The translations under genes and the position numbers were made by a program. 12,737 nt of DNA from the NCBI GenBank assembly GCA_025350445.1, contig JANXXV010000852.1, positions 1 to 12,737 on the forward strand, in the 5' to 3' direction. This stretch comes from Bryobacteraceae bacterium. GTDB lineage: Bacteria > Acidobacteriota > Terriglobia > Bryobacterales > Bryobacteraceae. The first letter of the stretch is position 1, and every line of letters starts with the position of its first letter. Positions 1-6,705 of the stretch are shown one piece after another. A model generated the notes under the pieces. It saw nothing but the letters and a program-made list of their open reading frames with translations, was not told where the DNA came from and made no database searches.

Positions 1-1681
1 TGCTGATATAGACCTGATTGGCCTTCACGAGATCACCTTGCAGGAAATAGGCGATGCCCGACGTTGTGTTCAGATGAATCTTGTTATATCCCGCATCGAG
101 ACTGAACCAATCCCGTGGAGTCCAGGTGGCATCGGCCGAGTAGTTCCGCGAACGCGAGCTGTAGGCCGACAAGGTGACGGAATTTGTGTTGTAGTTCGTG
201 CGGGCGGCTGCGCTGAGAACCAGCGATTTCACCTTGTACTGCACGCGTCCGTTAAGCGCCTGGTAGTTCTTTTCGCTAATCGGATAAAACGGACGGTCCG
301 CGCGGCCAACTTCGGCATCCAGCCGAATCGTCAGCGCCTTGGCAGGCTTTAACCTCACGCCAAACAGGCCCGCGTGTACGGTGTTTTCCTGTTCGGCCTT
401 GACACTGTCCGGAAATCCGGCGAAGACGGTTTGCTCGGTGGATCGGATGCGGCGATTGGAGAACTGATACCCGCCATACACCGACGCCCAATTGTTCCAT
501 TGATAGTTGACGTCGGTCGTATTGGTGATGGCGCGGATGCCCAGGTACTGAAAATTTACCAGCGTGGTGCTGAAAGTGGCGTTGTTGATCTCGGTGAACG
601 TGGAGTCGCCATCCATCCGGGTGCTGTGGAATGAGGTCTGATTGGTGATGGTGAGTTTGCTGCCGGGAAACAGCGTGGCCGTGAAATTGGCGGCGGTCAC
701 CGGTCTCCGCGCGTTACCGAAGACGTAGGTCTGGCGCAGGCGGTTCGATCCAAAACGATCCGTGCCAAGGGCGTTTTCGTCCAGGATGAAATCGCGCCGT
801 CCACCGGCGTATGTAAACCGTCCGCTCAGGCTGTAAAGCTTACTCCGGTCGGAAAGAATGTTCACCCGCCAACTATCCGTGCTGCCGTGATTTGGCTGCG
901 ATCTGGCAAAGGTGGCCAGCTTCACCGAATCGGTAAGATTGTTCCCCGGCTCCAATTGGCTTATTGTTGCTCCAGTATCGTCCTTGAAGAATTCCCAGCC
1001 CCGCAGAACGCCCAGCTTAATGCCCGCGATTTCAAATTCTCCGCCCAGCCGGTATTCATCCTGAACCCGGCGTATGTTGCTGAACAGCGGGAACTCGTCG
1101 CCGCGGCTGTCCGGATACTGGATGGTTGTCAGCGCCGGACCGCTTTGCGAGTTCCGGCCGTACCCCAGGAAGAACTTCAATTTGGCCTGCGGAAACAGTG
1201 TGAGCGACTGATCGTGGAAGCGGCGCGTGGTGTCGAGCAGATGTTGCCCGTTTGAGATAGTCAACGCCGGGTTGTAATAGTCGTTCTCGCGCCACAGCAA
1301 ATCGTAACGGTAAAGCTTATTCTTCTGAATCCGCAAATTCGCAAATTGGTAAGGATCGTTGCCCAGGCCGCCGGTGGTGAGCAGCAGTTCGTCGAAGTAG
1401 TGCCCGTGGCCATCCTTGGAATTCACCGTCAACGTGCTTCCGAGCAGGCGAATTCCGTTGCCGAAATTCACGTCGCTGCGGTATTTTCCGATGTTGCCGT
1501 CGACGGTGTGCCAGCGGTATCCGGTCTCAAAGGAGTTGGTGACGTTGTAATCGCCGGTATTTTCTCCGCGTGGCGGTCCCACGGGTTCATTGGTGGGCGC
1601 GACGACGGGCTGAGCGGCGGCAAACTCCGACAGTATGCCGATGAAAAGGAGAGCGGCAATAGCATGCCTGGCGACGCTCAT
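1..1681 (-). CDS. MtrB/PioB-class outer-membrane beta-barrel (porin of a porin-cytochrome conduit), C-terminus cut off by window edge
   Basis: Reading the minus strand from the ATG at 1681 gives an open frame of 560 codons with no stop before the window edge. The N-terminus is a signal peptide (MSVARHAIAALLFIGIL..., likely cut after AAA-23, before QPVV). The rest alternates polar and aromatic/hydrophobic residues, with many Tyr/Trp/Phe, Asn and Gly and no long hydrophobic helix, as expected for a large many-stranded barrel. The start is set by GAGG (1690-1693), 8 nt upstream, and by an ATGA overlap: its ATG shares bases with the TGA of the decaheme cytochrome. In the known MtrAB/PioAB/DmsEF systems such a barrel sheathes the periplasmic decaheme cytochrome and lets it reach through the outer membrane. 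Family members are roughly 650-800 residues, so the C-terminal strands are probably missing here. No CXXC is seen near the mature N-terminus, unlike Shewanella MtrB. The barrel class is fairly sure; the conduit role is inferred from the partner gene. Confidence 0.82.
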   Translation of the reverse strand, partial: MSVARHAIAALLFIGILSEFAAAQPVVAPTNEPVGPPRGENTGDYNVTNSFETGYRWHTVDGNIGKYRSDVNFGNGIRLLGSTLTVNSKDGHGHYFDELLLTTGGLGNDPYQFANLRIQKNKLYRYDLLWRENDYYNPALTISNGQHLLDTTRRFHDQSLTLFPQAKLKFFLGYGRNSQSGPALTTIQYPDSRGDEFPLFSNIRRVQDEYRLGGEFEIAGIKLGVLRGWEFFKDDTGATISQLEPGNNLTDSVKLATFARSQPNHGSTDSWRVNILSDRSKLYSLSGRFTYAGGRRDFILDENALGTDRFGSNRLRQTYVFGNARRPVTAANFTATLFPGSKLTITNQTSFHSTRMDGDSTFTEINNATFSTTLVNFQYLGIRAITNTTDVNYQWNNWASVYGGYQFSNRRIRSTEQTVFAGFPDSVKAEQENTVHAGLFGVRLKPAKALTIRLDAEVGRADRPFYPISEKNYQALNGRVQYKVKSLVLSAAARTNYNTNSVTLSAYSSRSRNYSADATWTPRDWFSLDAGYNKIHLNTTSGIAYFLQGDLVKANQVYIS

Positions 1682-2652
1682 CGCAGGAACCTCGAGTCCG
1701 CATTAGAGCCGTGTATCCGGACATGGCATGTGGTGCAATTCTGGTATCTGGGGTCCGCCATATTGTGCGAAGGACTTTGCGTCAGGATTCCCGCGCCCTG
1801 ACGGCCGAAGGTACCCGCGCCGTTGTGGCACTCAAGGCACAGCGTGAAGGTGACAGGCCGCTTCAGCAACCGGGCGTTCATAGATCCGTGCGGGTTGTGG
1901 CAGCTCTCACAGCCCTCCACGCGAACCGCCGCGTGCTCGAAGAGGAATGGACCGCGCTTGTCTATGTGGCACTTCAGGCAAGGCTCTTCGTTGCCTTGCG
2001 CCTGCTCCACCATTCGCGGGCGCAAGCCGGCGCGCCAGGTGGGCGCGGGCGATCCATGCGGATTATGGCAATCCGAACACTGAATGACGCCTTCGTTGAC
2101 CCGGTGTTTGAAGGGCATGGAGAACTGCGCCCGCACGGAAGAGTGGCAGGAATAGCAGAGGTCCGTCTGCTTCTTCGCCAACAGAAACTTTGGGGCCGCC
2201 GCCTTGTGAATGGAATGGCAACTGCTGCAAACCACATCGGTCAGGGTATGCGGGGACCTGCGGATATTGGCGCGCGAAAAGTCTTTCGCGTGACAGGTCA
2301 GGCAGTCGTCGAGGATTTCTTTCGGTTGCATCAGCGAGAAGGCGTGCGGGATGGTCGTCTTGCCGCCGCGAGCCTCGACGTGCGCCTTCGCCGGGCCGTG
2401 GCAACCTTCGCAGCCTGTCCGCGCGGGAGTTTCAGTTCCCGAGGCAATGCTTTTATAATGCGGATTCTTGTAAAAGTTCAACCAGATGTTCGGGTGGCAG
2501 GTCTTGCAGACCGCGCTGCCGACATACTCGGAAGAAGTTGGATTGGAGGGAGTTGCAGCAGGCCCGGACTGTGCCCGAGCCACTGCTAGAAAAACTACGA
2601 AAGAAATCAATACCCCGTTAGAAAGACCCACTTGCCCACTATGATAGACCAA
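1678..2652 (-). CDS. Periplasmic decaheme c-type cytochrome, MtrA/DmsE/PioA class
   Basis: The 324-residue product carries ten CXXCH heme-binding motifs with first cysteines near residues 49, 81, 117, 142, 166, 192, 225, 248, 272 and 306 (CKTCH, CEGCH, CLTCH, CSSCH, CYSCH, CSDCH, CLKCH, CESCH, CLECH, CTTCH). Two are followed by NPHGS, a repeat typical of this class. Length and heme count match MtrA/DmsE (about 330 residues, ten hemes). A hydrophobic export segment (VLISFVVFLAVARA, then Q) precedes the heme domain. Family knowledge: such proteins form a heme wire plugged into an MtrB-type barrel, and the next gene, overlapping by 4 nt, is such a barrel. The start is uncertain. The TTG at 2652 directly follows the TAA of the upstream gene in the same frame with no clear Shine-Dalgarno; GTG at 2631 and TTG at 2610 are alternatives. 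No version has a Lys/Arg in the signal n-region, which is odd. Confidence 0.92.
   Translation of the reverse strand: MVYHSGQVGLSNGVLISFVVFLAVARAQSGPAATPSNPTSSEYVGSAVCKTCHPNIWLNFYKNPHYKSIASGTETPARTGCEGCHGPAKAHVEARGGKTTIPHAFSLMQPKEILDDCLTCHAKDFSRANIRRSPHTLTDVVCSSCHSIHKAAAPKFLLAKKQTDLCYSCHSSVRAQFSMPFKHRVNEGVIQCSDCHNPHGSPAPTWRAGLRPRMVEQAQGNEEPCLKCHIDKRGPFLFEHAAVRVEGCESCHNPHGSMNARLLKRPVTFTLCLECHNGAGTFGRQGAGILTQSPSHNMADPRYQNCTTCHVRIHGSNADSRFLR
1690..1693 (-). promoter_or_regulatory. Ribosome-binding site for the large barrel, inside the cytochrome gene
   Basis: GAGG on the minus strand lies 8 nt before the ATG at 1681 and within the last codons of the cytochrome gene. With the 4-nt ATGA overlap (1678-1681) it implies translational coupling, which would keep cytochrome and barrel in fixed proportion. 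Confidence 0.6.
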
Positions 2653-3288
2653 TTAGAAAGCGAATGAGATTCCCGCGGTCGCAACGATGTTGTTGAACCA
2701 GCCGCTGGCCTTCGAGTTCAACGCAGGTGTAATGATCTTCGACGGGAAAGGCGTGATGTAATCGTGGACGTCGACACGAAATAGGATACGGTTCGTCAAG
2801 GCAACCTTCACTCCCGCCCCAACCGAGAGCATGCCCTGCACCTCCGTAGTCTTCGTCAAGAGAGCGATATTGCTGAGCGGCTGGAACGGAACTTCCGTTC
2901 CGGTGCCCCGATAGAACTTGATACCGCCGCCCGCCGCAACGTACGGCCTGATGGTTGAGCCCACCGGAGTGGCATGGATCAGAAAGTCATAGTTGATGGC
3001 ATGCGACTCGGCGCCAAAGGTCGCCTTGGCGGAGCCGGAGCTCAGCTTGGCGTCATTGTGGAGATAGGTGTAGCGGACCTCGCCGCCGACATGTTGGTAC
3101 ATGTTATTGCCGACGGCAACGCTACCCGCCCAGCCATTGTCGAATCCGGCGCTGGCATCCCCTTTTGGATTGGTGACCGTATGGGACTGATAGAAGCTCC
3201 CGCCGCCAGCCAGGGCGAATTCGTATTTCTGAGCGAAGGCCGGAAGAACCGTCAACGCGGCCGTGATGGTGTAGAGGAAGATTCGCAT
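2653..3288 (-). CDS. Small outer-membrane beta-barrel protein (OmpA/OmpW-like 8-strand type)
   Basis: The 211-residue protein begins with a signal peptide (MRIFLYTITAALTVLPAFA, cut before QKYE). It continues as alternating beta-strands (for example EFALAGGGSFYQ, HVGGEVRYTYL, IRPYVAAGGGIKFY, GMLSVGAGVKVAL, ILFRVDVHDYI) and ends in ISFAF. A C-terminal phenylalanine on the last strand is the recognition signal for the BAM outer-membrane assembly machinery. Size and pattern fit the generic 'outer membrane beta-barrel' domain of about eight strands. The ATG at 3288 has an AAGG about 10 nt upstream, so its ribosome-binding site is moderate. It lies 41 nt after the propeller gene and directly abuts the cytochrome gene, so it is probably in one operon with both. 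Its specific role is unknown; it could be a structural barrel or an accessory to the electron conduit. Confidence 0.8.
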   Translation of the reverse strand: MRIFLYTITAALTVLPAFAQKYEFALAGGGSFYQSHTVTNPKGDASAGFDNGWAGSVAVGNNMYQHVGGEVRYTYLHNDAKLSSGSAKATFGAESHAINYDFLIHATPVGSTIRPYVAAGGGIKFYRGTGTEVPFQPLSNIALLTKTTEVQGMLSVGAGVKVALTNRILFRVDVHDYITPFPSKIITPALNSKASGWFNNIVATAGISFAF

Positions 3289-3329
3289 AGAGTTATGGCC
3301 TTAAGTTGTTTGCTCGATATATTCGGTTA

Positions 3330-6326
3330 CTACTCAACAACCCGGACCGCTACCGACGTAGAGCCGGTGCCCTGACTGATGACAAGCGGTACGCTGAGCC
3401 CGAGCGGCACGCGGCCGTTTACCCGAACGTTAATCTGATATACGCCGATCTGCCCCGGGGTCAACCCGGCGAATTCCACAGCGACGGGGACGCCTCCGAT
3501 TGTGACGAACAGCGGAATTACCACGCCGGCGAGTTCATCGGTAGGCGCCGGCGTCCCAGGCGGAACTTCCGGACTGGTCCGGCCGAGGCCGGTTGCGTAG
3601 ATGACGATCGTGTCGGTCCGATGCACCGGATTGGACGGCGTCACCAGCTCATTATTGGATGCGCGGAGGATGGCTGCGCTGGACCCATCGGGACCGGCCG
3701 AGGCAATTCGGAACACGCTCGGAGCTGCCGGAAGAATCGTGAGGTTAAAGTTGTCGCTCACGCCGCCCGGAGTATATACGGTCAGTGTGGTGTTGCCATC
3801 AAAATTCGGCAATTGGCCGTTGATCTGCGTGGGGGAAACGAACAGAACCGGCACGCCTAGACCGTTCACCTGTAAGCAGCTGTCCGCCAGTGCGGTCGGC
3901 AACGATCCAGGCGTTGTCGCCTGGCTGATGGGACTCAAGTTCGTTCCAAACACCGTGATCAAACCGCCCGGGGCAATCGGCTGCGAGAAGTCCGCTGCAT
4001 TGACTACACGATCGATCGAGGGGGGTGCAACCGCGGCGGCGTAATTCCAGGGAAGAACGGTGAATCCCGATGTCGTCAGGGCGATGATCGCCGTCCGGTT
4101 AGCCAGCGGAGCGAGCGTCCGGGTAAAGGGCAGGGTGGCCAGCGGATCGCTCAAGAGTGGGGCTTCGATGATGCGAGTTACACCGGATCCCGTGCCGGAC
4201 TGTAAGTCCACCTTCTGAATGATTCCGGGACTCGAGGCATTTGGCGCGGTAATGCGCAGTCCGCTTTGGTCGATGAAGGCAAATCCCGACGAGAGGCCGG
4301 TACCGGTTTCCAGCTGGCGAACGGCAACCAACGAAGAGTTCAACAGGGTATTGCCTACTACGAACTGATCGAAGCTCGACGCGGCATAGGCGCCGGATAG
4401 CGCCGTTGAGTCTTTCCGCGAAATCGTGAACGTGTCGGCGTTCGAATTGTAGAGGAGCACATTCCCATCTCCTTCGACCGCCATGATCGAAGAGCCATTA
4501 GGCGAGGCGACCAACGCAGTATTGATGTTGATGTCGTTCTTATACACACCCAGGCTCGGAAGCTCGGTAGCAGTCCGGGAATTCAGATCGACCTTGTCGA
4601 TCGTATGAATGGGCCCGGCAACGCGGTTCGCCACCAGAATGGCGCCCGCCGAGGATGCCACGGACTTCGGATAGTGCCCACCCGGCATCCGGACGGGTTG
4701 AGTAGCCTGGAGAGTCTCGAGATCGTATACGTAGAGTAGCTGCGAATCGGTGGAACCGGCTAGCAGATAGCGGCGGTCAAACGTGATGGCCATCTGGGTC
4801 GGCGTGTTGCCTGTGCGCAAGGTGGCGATTTGCGTATTCGAGTTGGAATCGAAAACAAGGACTTGATTCTTATCCTGCCTGAGAATATAGAACCGCGCCC
4901 GGGCGGGGTCCGGCAGGATATCCACCAGCTTGCCGGGAACATTGACGAACGTACCGCGCTGGTCGGGCTGCCGCGTATTGACGATCACCCTGATGGAGGT
5001 TGGCAGGTTTATGGCACGAGCCGAAGCGATGCCGATGGTCCCGACGGTGGTGCCCTTCGAATTCTGGAAGCTTGCCGGGTCAACGCTGATGCGAATTCGG
5101 GCCGGAGTGGTTCCACTGGTCGGAGAAACACGGACACCCGCCGGAATGTTGGTCAGTGAAAAGTCGGTGTTCGCTCCGCTCTGATCGAGGATGGTGATCT
5201 CTTGCGAGGCGGCTTGCCGGTCGCAGAAACTTCCGCGGAAGACCACGTCCTCCTGCGAGGCGGTCACGCGCCGTGCCTGGCTCAAACTTCCCACCGGAAA
5301 CACCGTGACACCGCTGTCCGAAATCGAATAGAGCGTATTATAGTCGTTCGAAAGAACGCTCTTGCCGGCGAGATTCTCCGCCAGTTGTATCCGCTCCCGC
5401 ACCGCCAGATTGTCGGCTTCCACAATTTGAAGGATGGGCGGGTTTGTGACGCCCGCAACGACCGGTGTCGGCATCTGCGCATAGATCAACCCGCGGGAGG
5501 AGTCAATCGCGTGGCTGCCGATGCTTAGATCGCCCGTCGGGCTTGGGAATTCGGACATTAAGCCGAAGCGGCCGCCGAAGATACCGGCGCCTTCAAACAG
5601 ACCCCAACCTGCCGCGAAAACAGATCCATCCTGATTGACGCTGACCACCCTCGGGCCTAGCGGCGGAGAAGCGACATAAAGGCCGGCCCGAACGGTTCGC
5701 GTATTTACGTCGTAGCCAAAGCGGATGGTGTCGGTAAGTCCATAGATTTTCAACCCGTCCCTAGAGGCGGCAAGAGAAGCGGTTGTAATTTGAAGCGGGA
5801 AAGACGCAGGCGGTTGTGGAAGCGTCTTCGTCGTCACATTCGCGATTGTGTCGAGGGTAACTGTTGTGCCGAGGACCGGGTCGAACAGCAGGAACTCGCT
5901 TGCGGTTGCGACGAATGCGCGATTGTCGATCCCAAACGCTACTCCGAAGGGAGGCGCTCCAAGAGCGAACGTCTGCCTCGCATTCGTCTCCAGGTTGATG
6001 ACGGTAAGCCCGTTCGACGGAGATTGAGGTTTGTCAAAATTCCCATAGTGGGCAATGACGAGATACTTTCCGTCTGGCGACACCGACAGCGAGGCCGGCT
6101 GCGATGGTACATTAATAGAGCGCTGCACCGTATTATCAGCCAGCGACATCACGTCAATGCGGTTCGCAGTGAAATTCGCGATGTACAGGACACCCCGCCC
6201 TTCGTCCAGCGCTAGATCCGACGCGTGGCCGCCAATGGCGACTACTTTGCCGAACGTTCCCGCCCAGGCCGAAGCCGCGAGGCATACCGCGATCGTAACT
6301 CCCCAAATCCAGGACTTGCTTTTCAT
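3330..6326 (-). CDS. Secreted double beta-propeller protein with Ig-like linker and Solibacter-type C-terminal domain
   Basis: Using the ATG at 6326 the product is 998 residues. This start is preferred over a TTG at 6377 because GAGGG lies 8 nt upstream (6335-6339) and a clean signal peptide follows (MKSKSWIWGVTIAVCLAASAWA). Residues ~25-345 contain YVTN/WD40-like propeller blades (GRGVLYIANFTANRIDVMSL, SPDGKYLVIAHYG). Residues ~365-455 look like an all-beta Ig/BACON-like segment (FSLTNIPAGVRVSPTSGTTP). Residues ~463-760 form a second propeller (ARFYILRQDKNQVLVFDSN, RRYLLAGSTDSQLLYVYDLE). Residues ~768-995 match the TIGR03437-type domain: VVNAADFSQPIAPGG, VFGTNL, VLFVSPTQINGQLP, IYATGLGRTSPEVPPGTPAP and PGQIGVYQINVRV. 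The domain's function is not known. No enzyme motif is seen, so a binding or scaffold role outside the cytoplasm is inferred. It heads the cluster that includes the small barrel, cytochrome and large barrel. Confidence 0.85.
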   Translation of the reverse strand: MKSKSWIWGVTIAVCLAASAWAGTFGKVVAIGGHASDLALDEGRGVLYIANFTANRIDVMSLADNTVQRSINVPSQPASLSVSPDGKYLVIAHYGNFDKPQSPSNGLTVINLETNARQTFALGAPPFGVAFGIDNRAFVATASEFLLFDPVLGTTVTLDTIANVTTKTLPQPPASFPLQITTASLAASRDGLKIYGLTDTIRFGYDVNTRTVRAGLYVASPPLGPRVVSVNQDGSVFAAGWGLFEGAGIFGGRFGLMSEFPSPTGDLSIGSHAIDSSRGLIYAQMPTPVVAGVTNPPILQIVEADNLAVRERIQLAENLAGKSVLSNDYNTLYSISDSGVTVFPVGSLSQARRVTASQEDVVFRGSFCDRQAASQEITILDQSGANTDFSLTNIPAGVRVSPTSGTTPARIRISVDPASFQNSKGTTVGTIGIASARAINLPTSIRVIVNTRQPDQRGTFVNVPGKLVDILPDPARARFYILRQDKNQVLVFDSNSNTQIATLRTGNTPTQMAITFDRRYLLAGSTDSQLLYVYDLETLQATQPVRMPGGHYPKSVASSAGAILVANRVAGPIHTIDKVDLNSRTATELPSLGVYKNDININTALVASPNGSSIMAVEGDGNVLLYNSNADTFTISRKDSTALSGAYAASSFDQFVVGNTLLNSSLVAVRQLETGTGLSSGFAFIDQSGLRITAPNASSPGIIQKVDLQSGTGSGVTRIIEAPLLSDPLATLPFTRTLAPLANRTAIIALTTSGFTVLPWNYAAAVAPPSIDRVVNAADFSQPIAPGGLITVFGTNLSPISQATTPGSLPTALADSCLQVNGLGVPVLFVSPTQINGQLPNFDGNTTLTVYTPGGVSDNFNLTILPAAPSVFRIASAGPDGSSAAILRASNNELVTPSNPVHRTDTIVIYATGLGRTSPEVPPGTPAPTDELAGVVIPLFVTIGGVPVAVEFAGLTPGQIGVYQINVRVNGRVPLGLSVPLVISQGTGSTSVAVRVVE

Positions 6327-6334
6327 AGGACCAA

Positions 6335-6339
6335 CCCTC
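6335..6339 (-). promoter_or_regulatory. Ribosome-binding site deciding the propeller-protein start
   Basis: GAGGG on the minus strand is 8 nt upstream of the ATG at 6326. It places translation start at the methionine immediately before the signal peptide, not at the earlier in-frame TTG at 6377. Confidence 0.65.
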
Positions 6340-6348
6340 AGATCAACC

Positions 6349-6372
6349 TTCGAGAAAAATTTTCCGCTCGAA
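6349..6372. promoter_or_regulatory. Perfect 6-bp inverted repeat upstream of the propeller gene (possible operator)
   Basis: TTCGAG at 6349-6354 is mirrored by CTCGAA at 6367-6372, separated by 12 bp that contain an AT-rich AAAAATTTT core. The dyad ends 22 bp upstream of the ATG at 6326. Its symmetry and AT-rich centre suit a dimeric regulator's binding site; as RNA it could also form a small leader hairpin. No regulator can be named and chance is possible. Confidence 0.3.
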
Positions 6373-6393
6373 AACAAACACCGATGCTAGTGA

Positions 6394-6418
6394 CCGGCCC
6401 ACGGAACCCGCGGGCCAG
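6394..6418 (-). terminator. GC-rich hairpin between the small membrane gene and the propeller gene
   Basis: The arms 6396-6404 (GGCCCACGG) and 6408-6416 (CCGCGGGCC) pair with one wobble around a 3-nt loop and extend outward by about two more pairs. Read on the minus strand, the stem is not followed at once by a T-run; the nearest T-rich stretch (6375-6382 region) is some 14 nt further on. It may be an imperfect terminator for the Tad transcript, or a leader structure of the propeller gene. Confidence 0.35.
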
Positions 6419-6435
6419 CCGAAGTGCATTTACTT

Positions 6436-6473
6436 AGCGGGCGGGACGCGGCGGCATCTCGCCGGCGCCCGCT
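6436..6473 (-). repeat. Inverted repeat just downstream of the small membrane-protein gene
   Basis: AGCGGGC (6436-6442) and GCCCGCT (6467-6473) are perfect 7-bp arms, with a further inner CGGC/GCCG pairing. On the minus strand this stem begins 20 nt after the stop at 6493. There is no T-tract, so it is more likely an mRNA 3'-end-stabilising or pausing structure than a standard intrinsic terminator. Confidence 0.35.
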
Positions 6474-6492
6474 CTTGGAATTTCTAACTCAA

Positions 6493-6585
6493 CTAGTCGG
6501 CGCTTTTTTTGCGGCGCATTACGATCAGGCCCAGAAGTACAACGGCGATGATCGAGCATACGAGCCGTACTGTAGACGAATCCAT
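6493..6585 (-). CDS. 30-residue single-pass membrane protein downstream of tadC
   Basis: ATG at 6585 to TAG at 6493 encodes 30 residues: a short polar head (MDSSTVR), one hydrophobic segment at residues 8-23 (LVCSIIAVVLLGLIVM) and a positive tail (RRKKSAD). By the positive-inside rule the tail should face the cytoplasm, giving an N-out/C-in single-pass topology. A strong GGGAG (6594-6598) lies 8 nt upstream, the best support that it is translated. It lies 120 nt after tadC on the same strand and is followed by an inverted repeat. No function is known to me. The hydrophobic-plus-RRKK layout resembles the C-terminal anchor of sorted surface proteins but without a sorting motif. A run of seven A residues occurs in the RKK codons. 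An accessory role in the Tad machine is only a guess from position. Confidence 0.62.
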   Translation of the reverse strand: MDSSTVRLVCSIIAVVLLGLIVMRRKKSAD

Positions 6586-6593
6586 TTTGTGTT

Positions 6594-6598
6594 CTCCC
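6594..6598 (-). promoter_or_regulatory. Ribosome-binding site of the 30-residue membrane protein
   Basis: GGGAG on the minus strand, 8 nt before the ATG at 6585, within an AT-richer context. It selects this short frame over the overlapping 67-codon frame, whose start at 6637 lacks a comparable site. Confidence 0.6.
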
Positions 6599-6610
6599 TA
6601 TCAAAATATC

Positions 6611-6661
6611 CGGGCGTGATATCCCCAGCGGGAACACCCGGTGCGCGGCCGGCTGGCGCGC
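6611..6661 (-). other. Spacer after tadC with two imperfect hairpins
   Basis: The 120-nt spacer between tadC (stop at 6706) and the small membrane gene holds two imperfect dyads. One is 6643-6661 (GCGCG/CGCGC arms). The other is 6611-6640 (CGGG/CCCG outer arms, a bulge, then CCC/GGG around a 3-nt loop). On the minus strand the second is followed by ATATTTTGATA, a weak T-run. They could reduce read-through from tadC or mark an RNA-processing point. No other gene or promoter is evident here. Confidence 0.3.
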
Positions 6662-6705
6662 TCTTATGGTGCCGGCAAGTCAATCCACTACACCAACGCA
6701 ACCTG

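Noticed and set aside
38..1255. Several plus-strand frames in the first 1.3 kb
   Set aside because: The minus strand is continuously open through this region as the large barrel gene, with beta-barrel composition and a coupled start, so these are shadows.
1711..2589. 292-codon plus-strand open frame opposite the cytochrome gene
   Set aside because: It is the antisense shadow of a gene with ten CXXCH motifs; the translation shows no domain and no sensible ribosome-binding site.
6327..6377. TTG at 6377 as the start of the propeller protein
   Set aside because: It would put 17 extra residues before an otherwise normal signal peptide; ATG at 6326 has a good ribosome-binding site.
6434..6637. 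67-codon minus-strand frame overlapping the small membrane gene
   Set aside because: No ribosome-binding site at its start and Arg/Pro-rich, structureless translation; the overlapping 30-codon frame has a strong site and a membrane segment.
6586..6705. A strong intrinsic terminator directly after tadC
   Set aside because: Dyads exist but are imperfect and lack a proper T-run, so read-through into the small membrane gene seems likely; listed only as weak hairpins.
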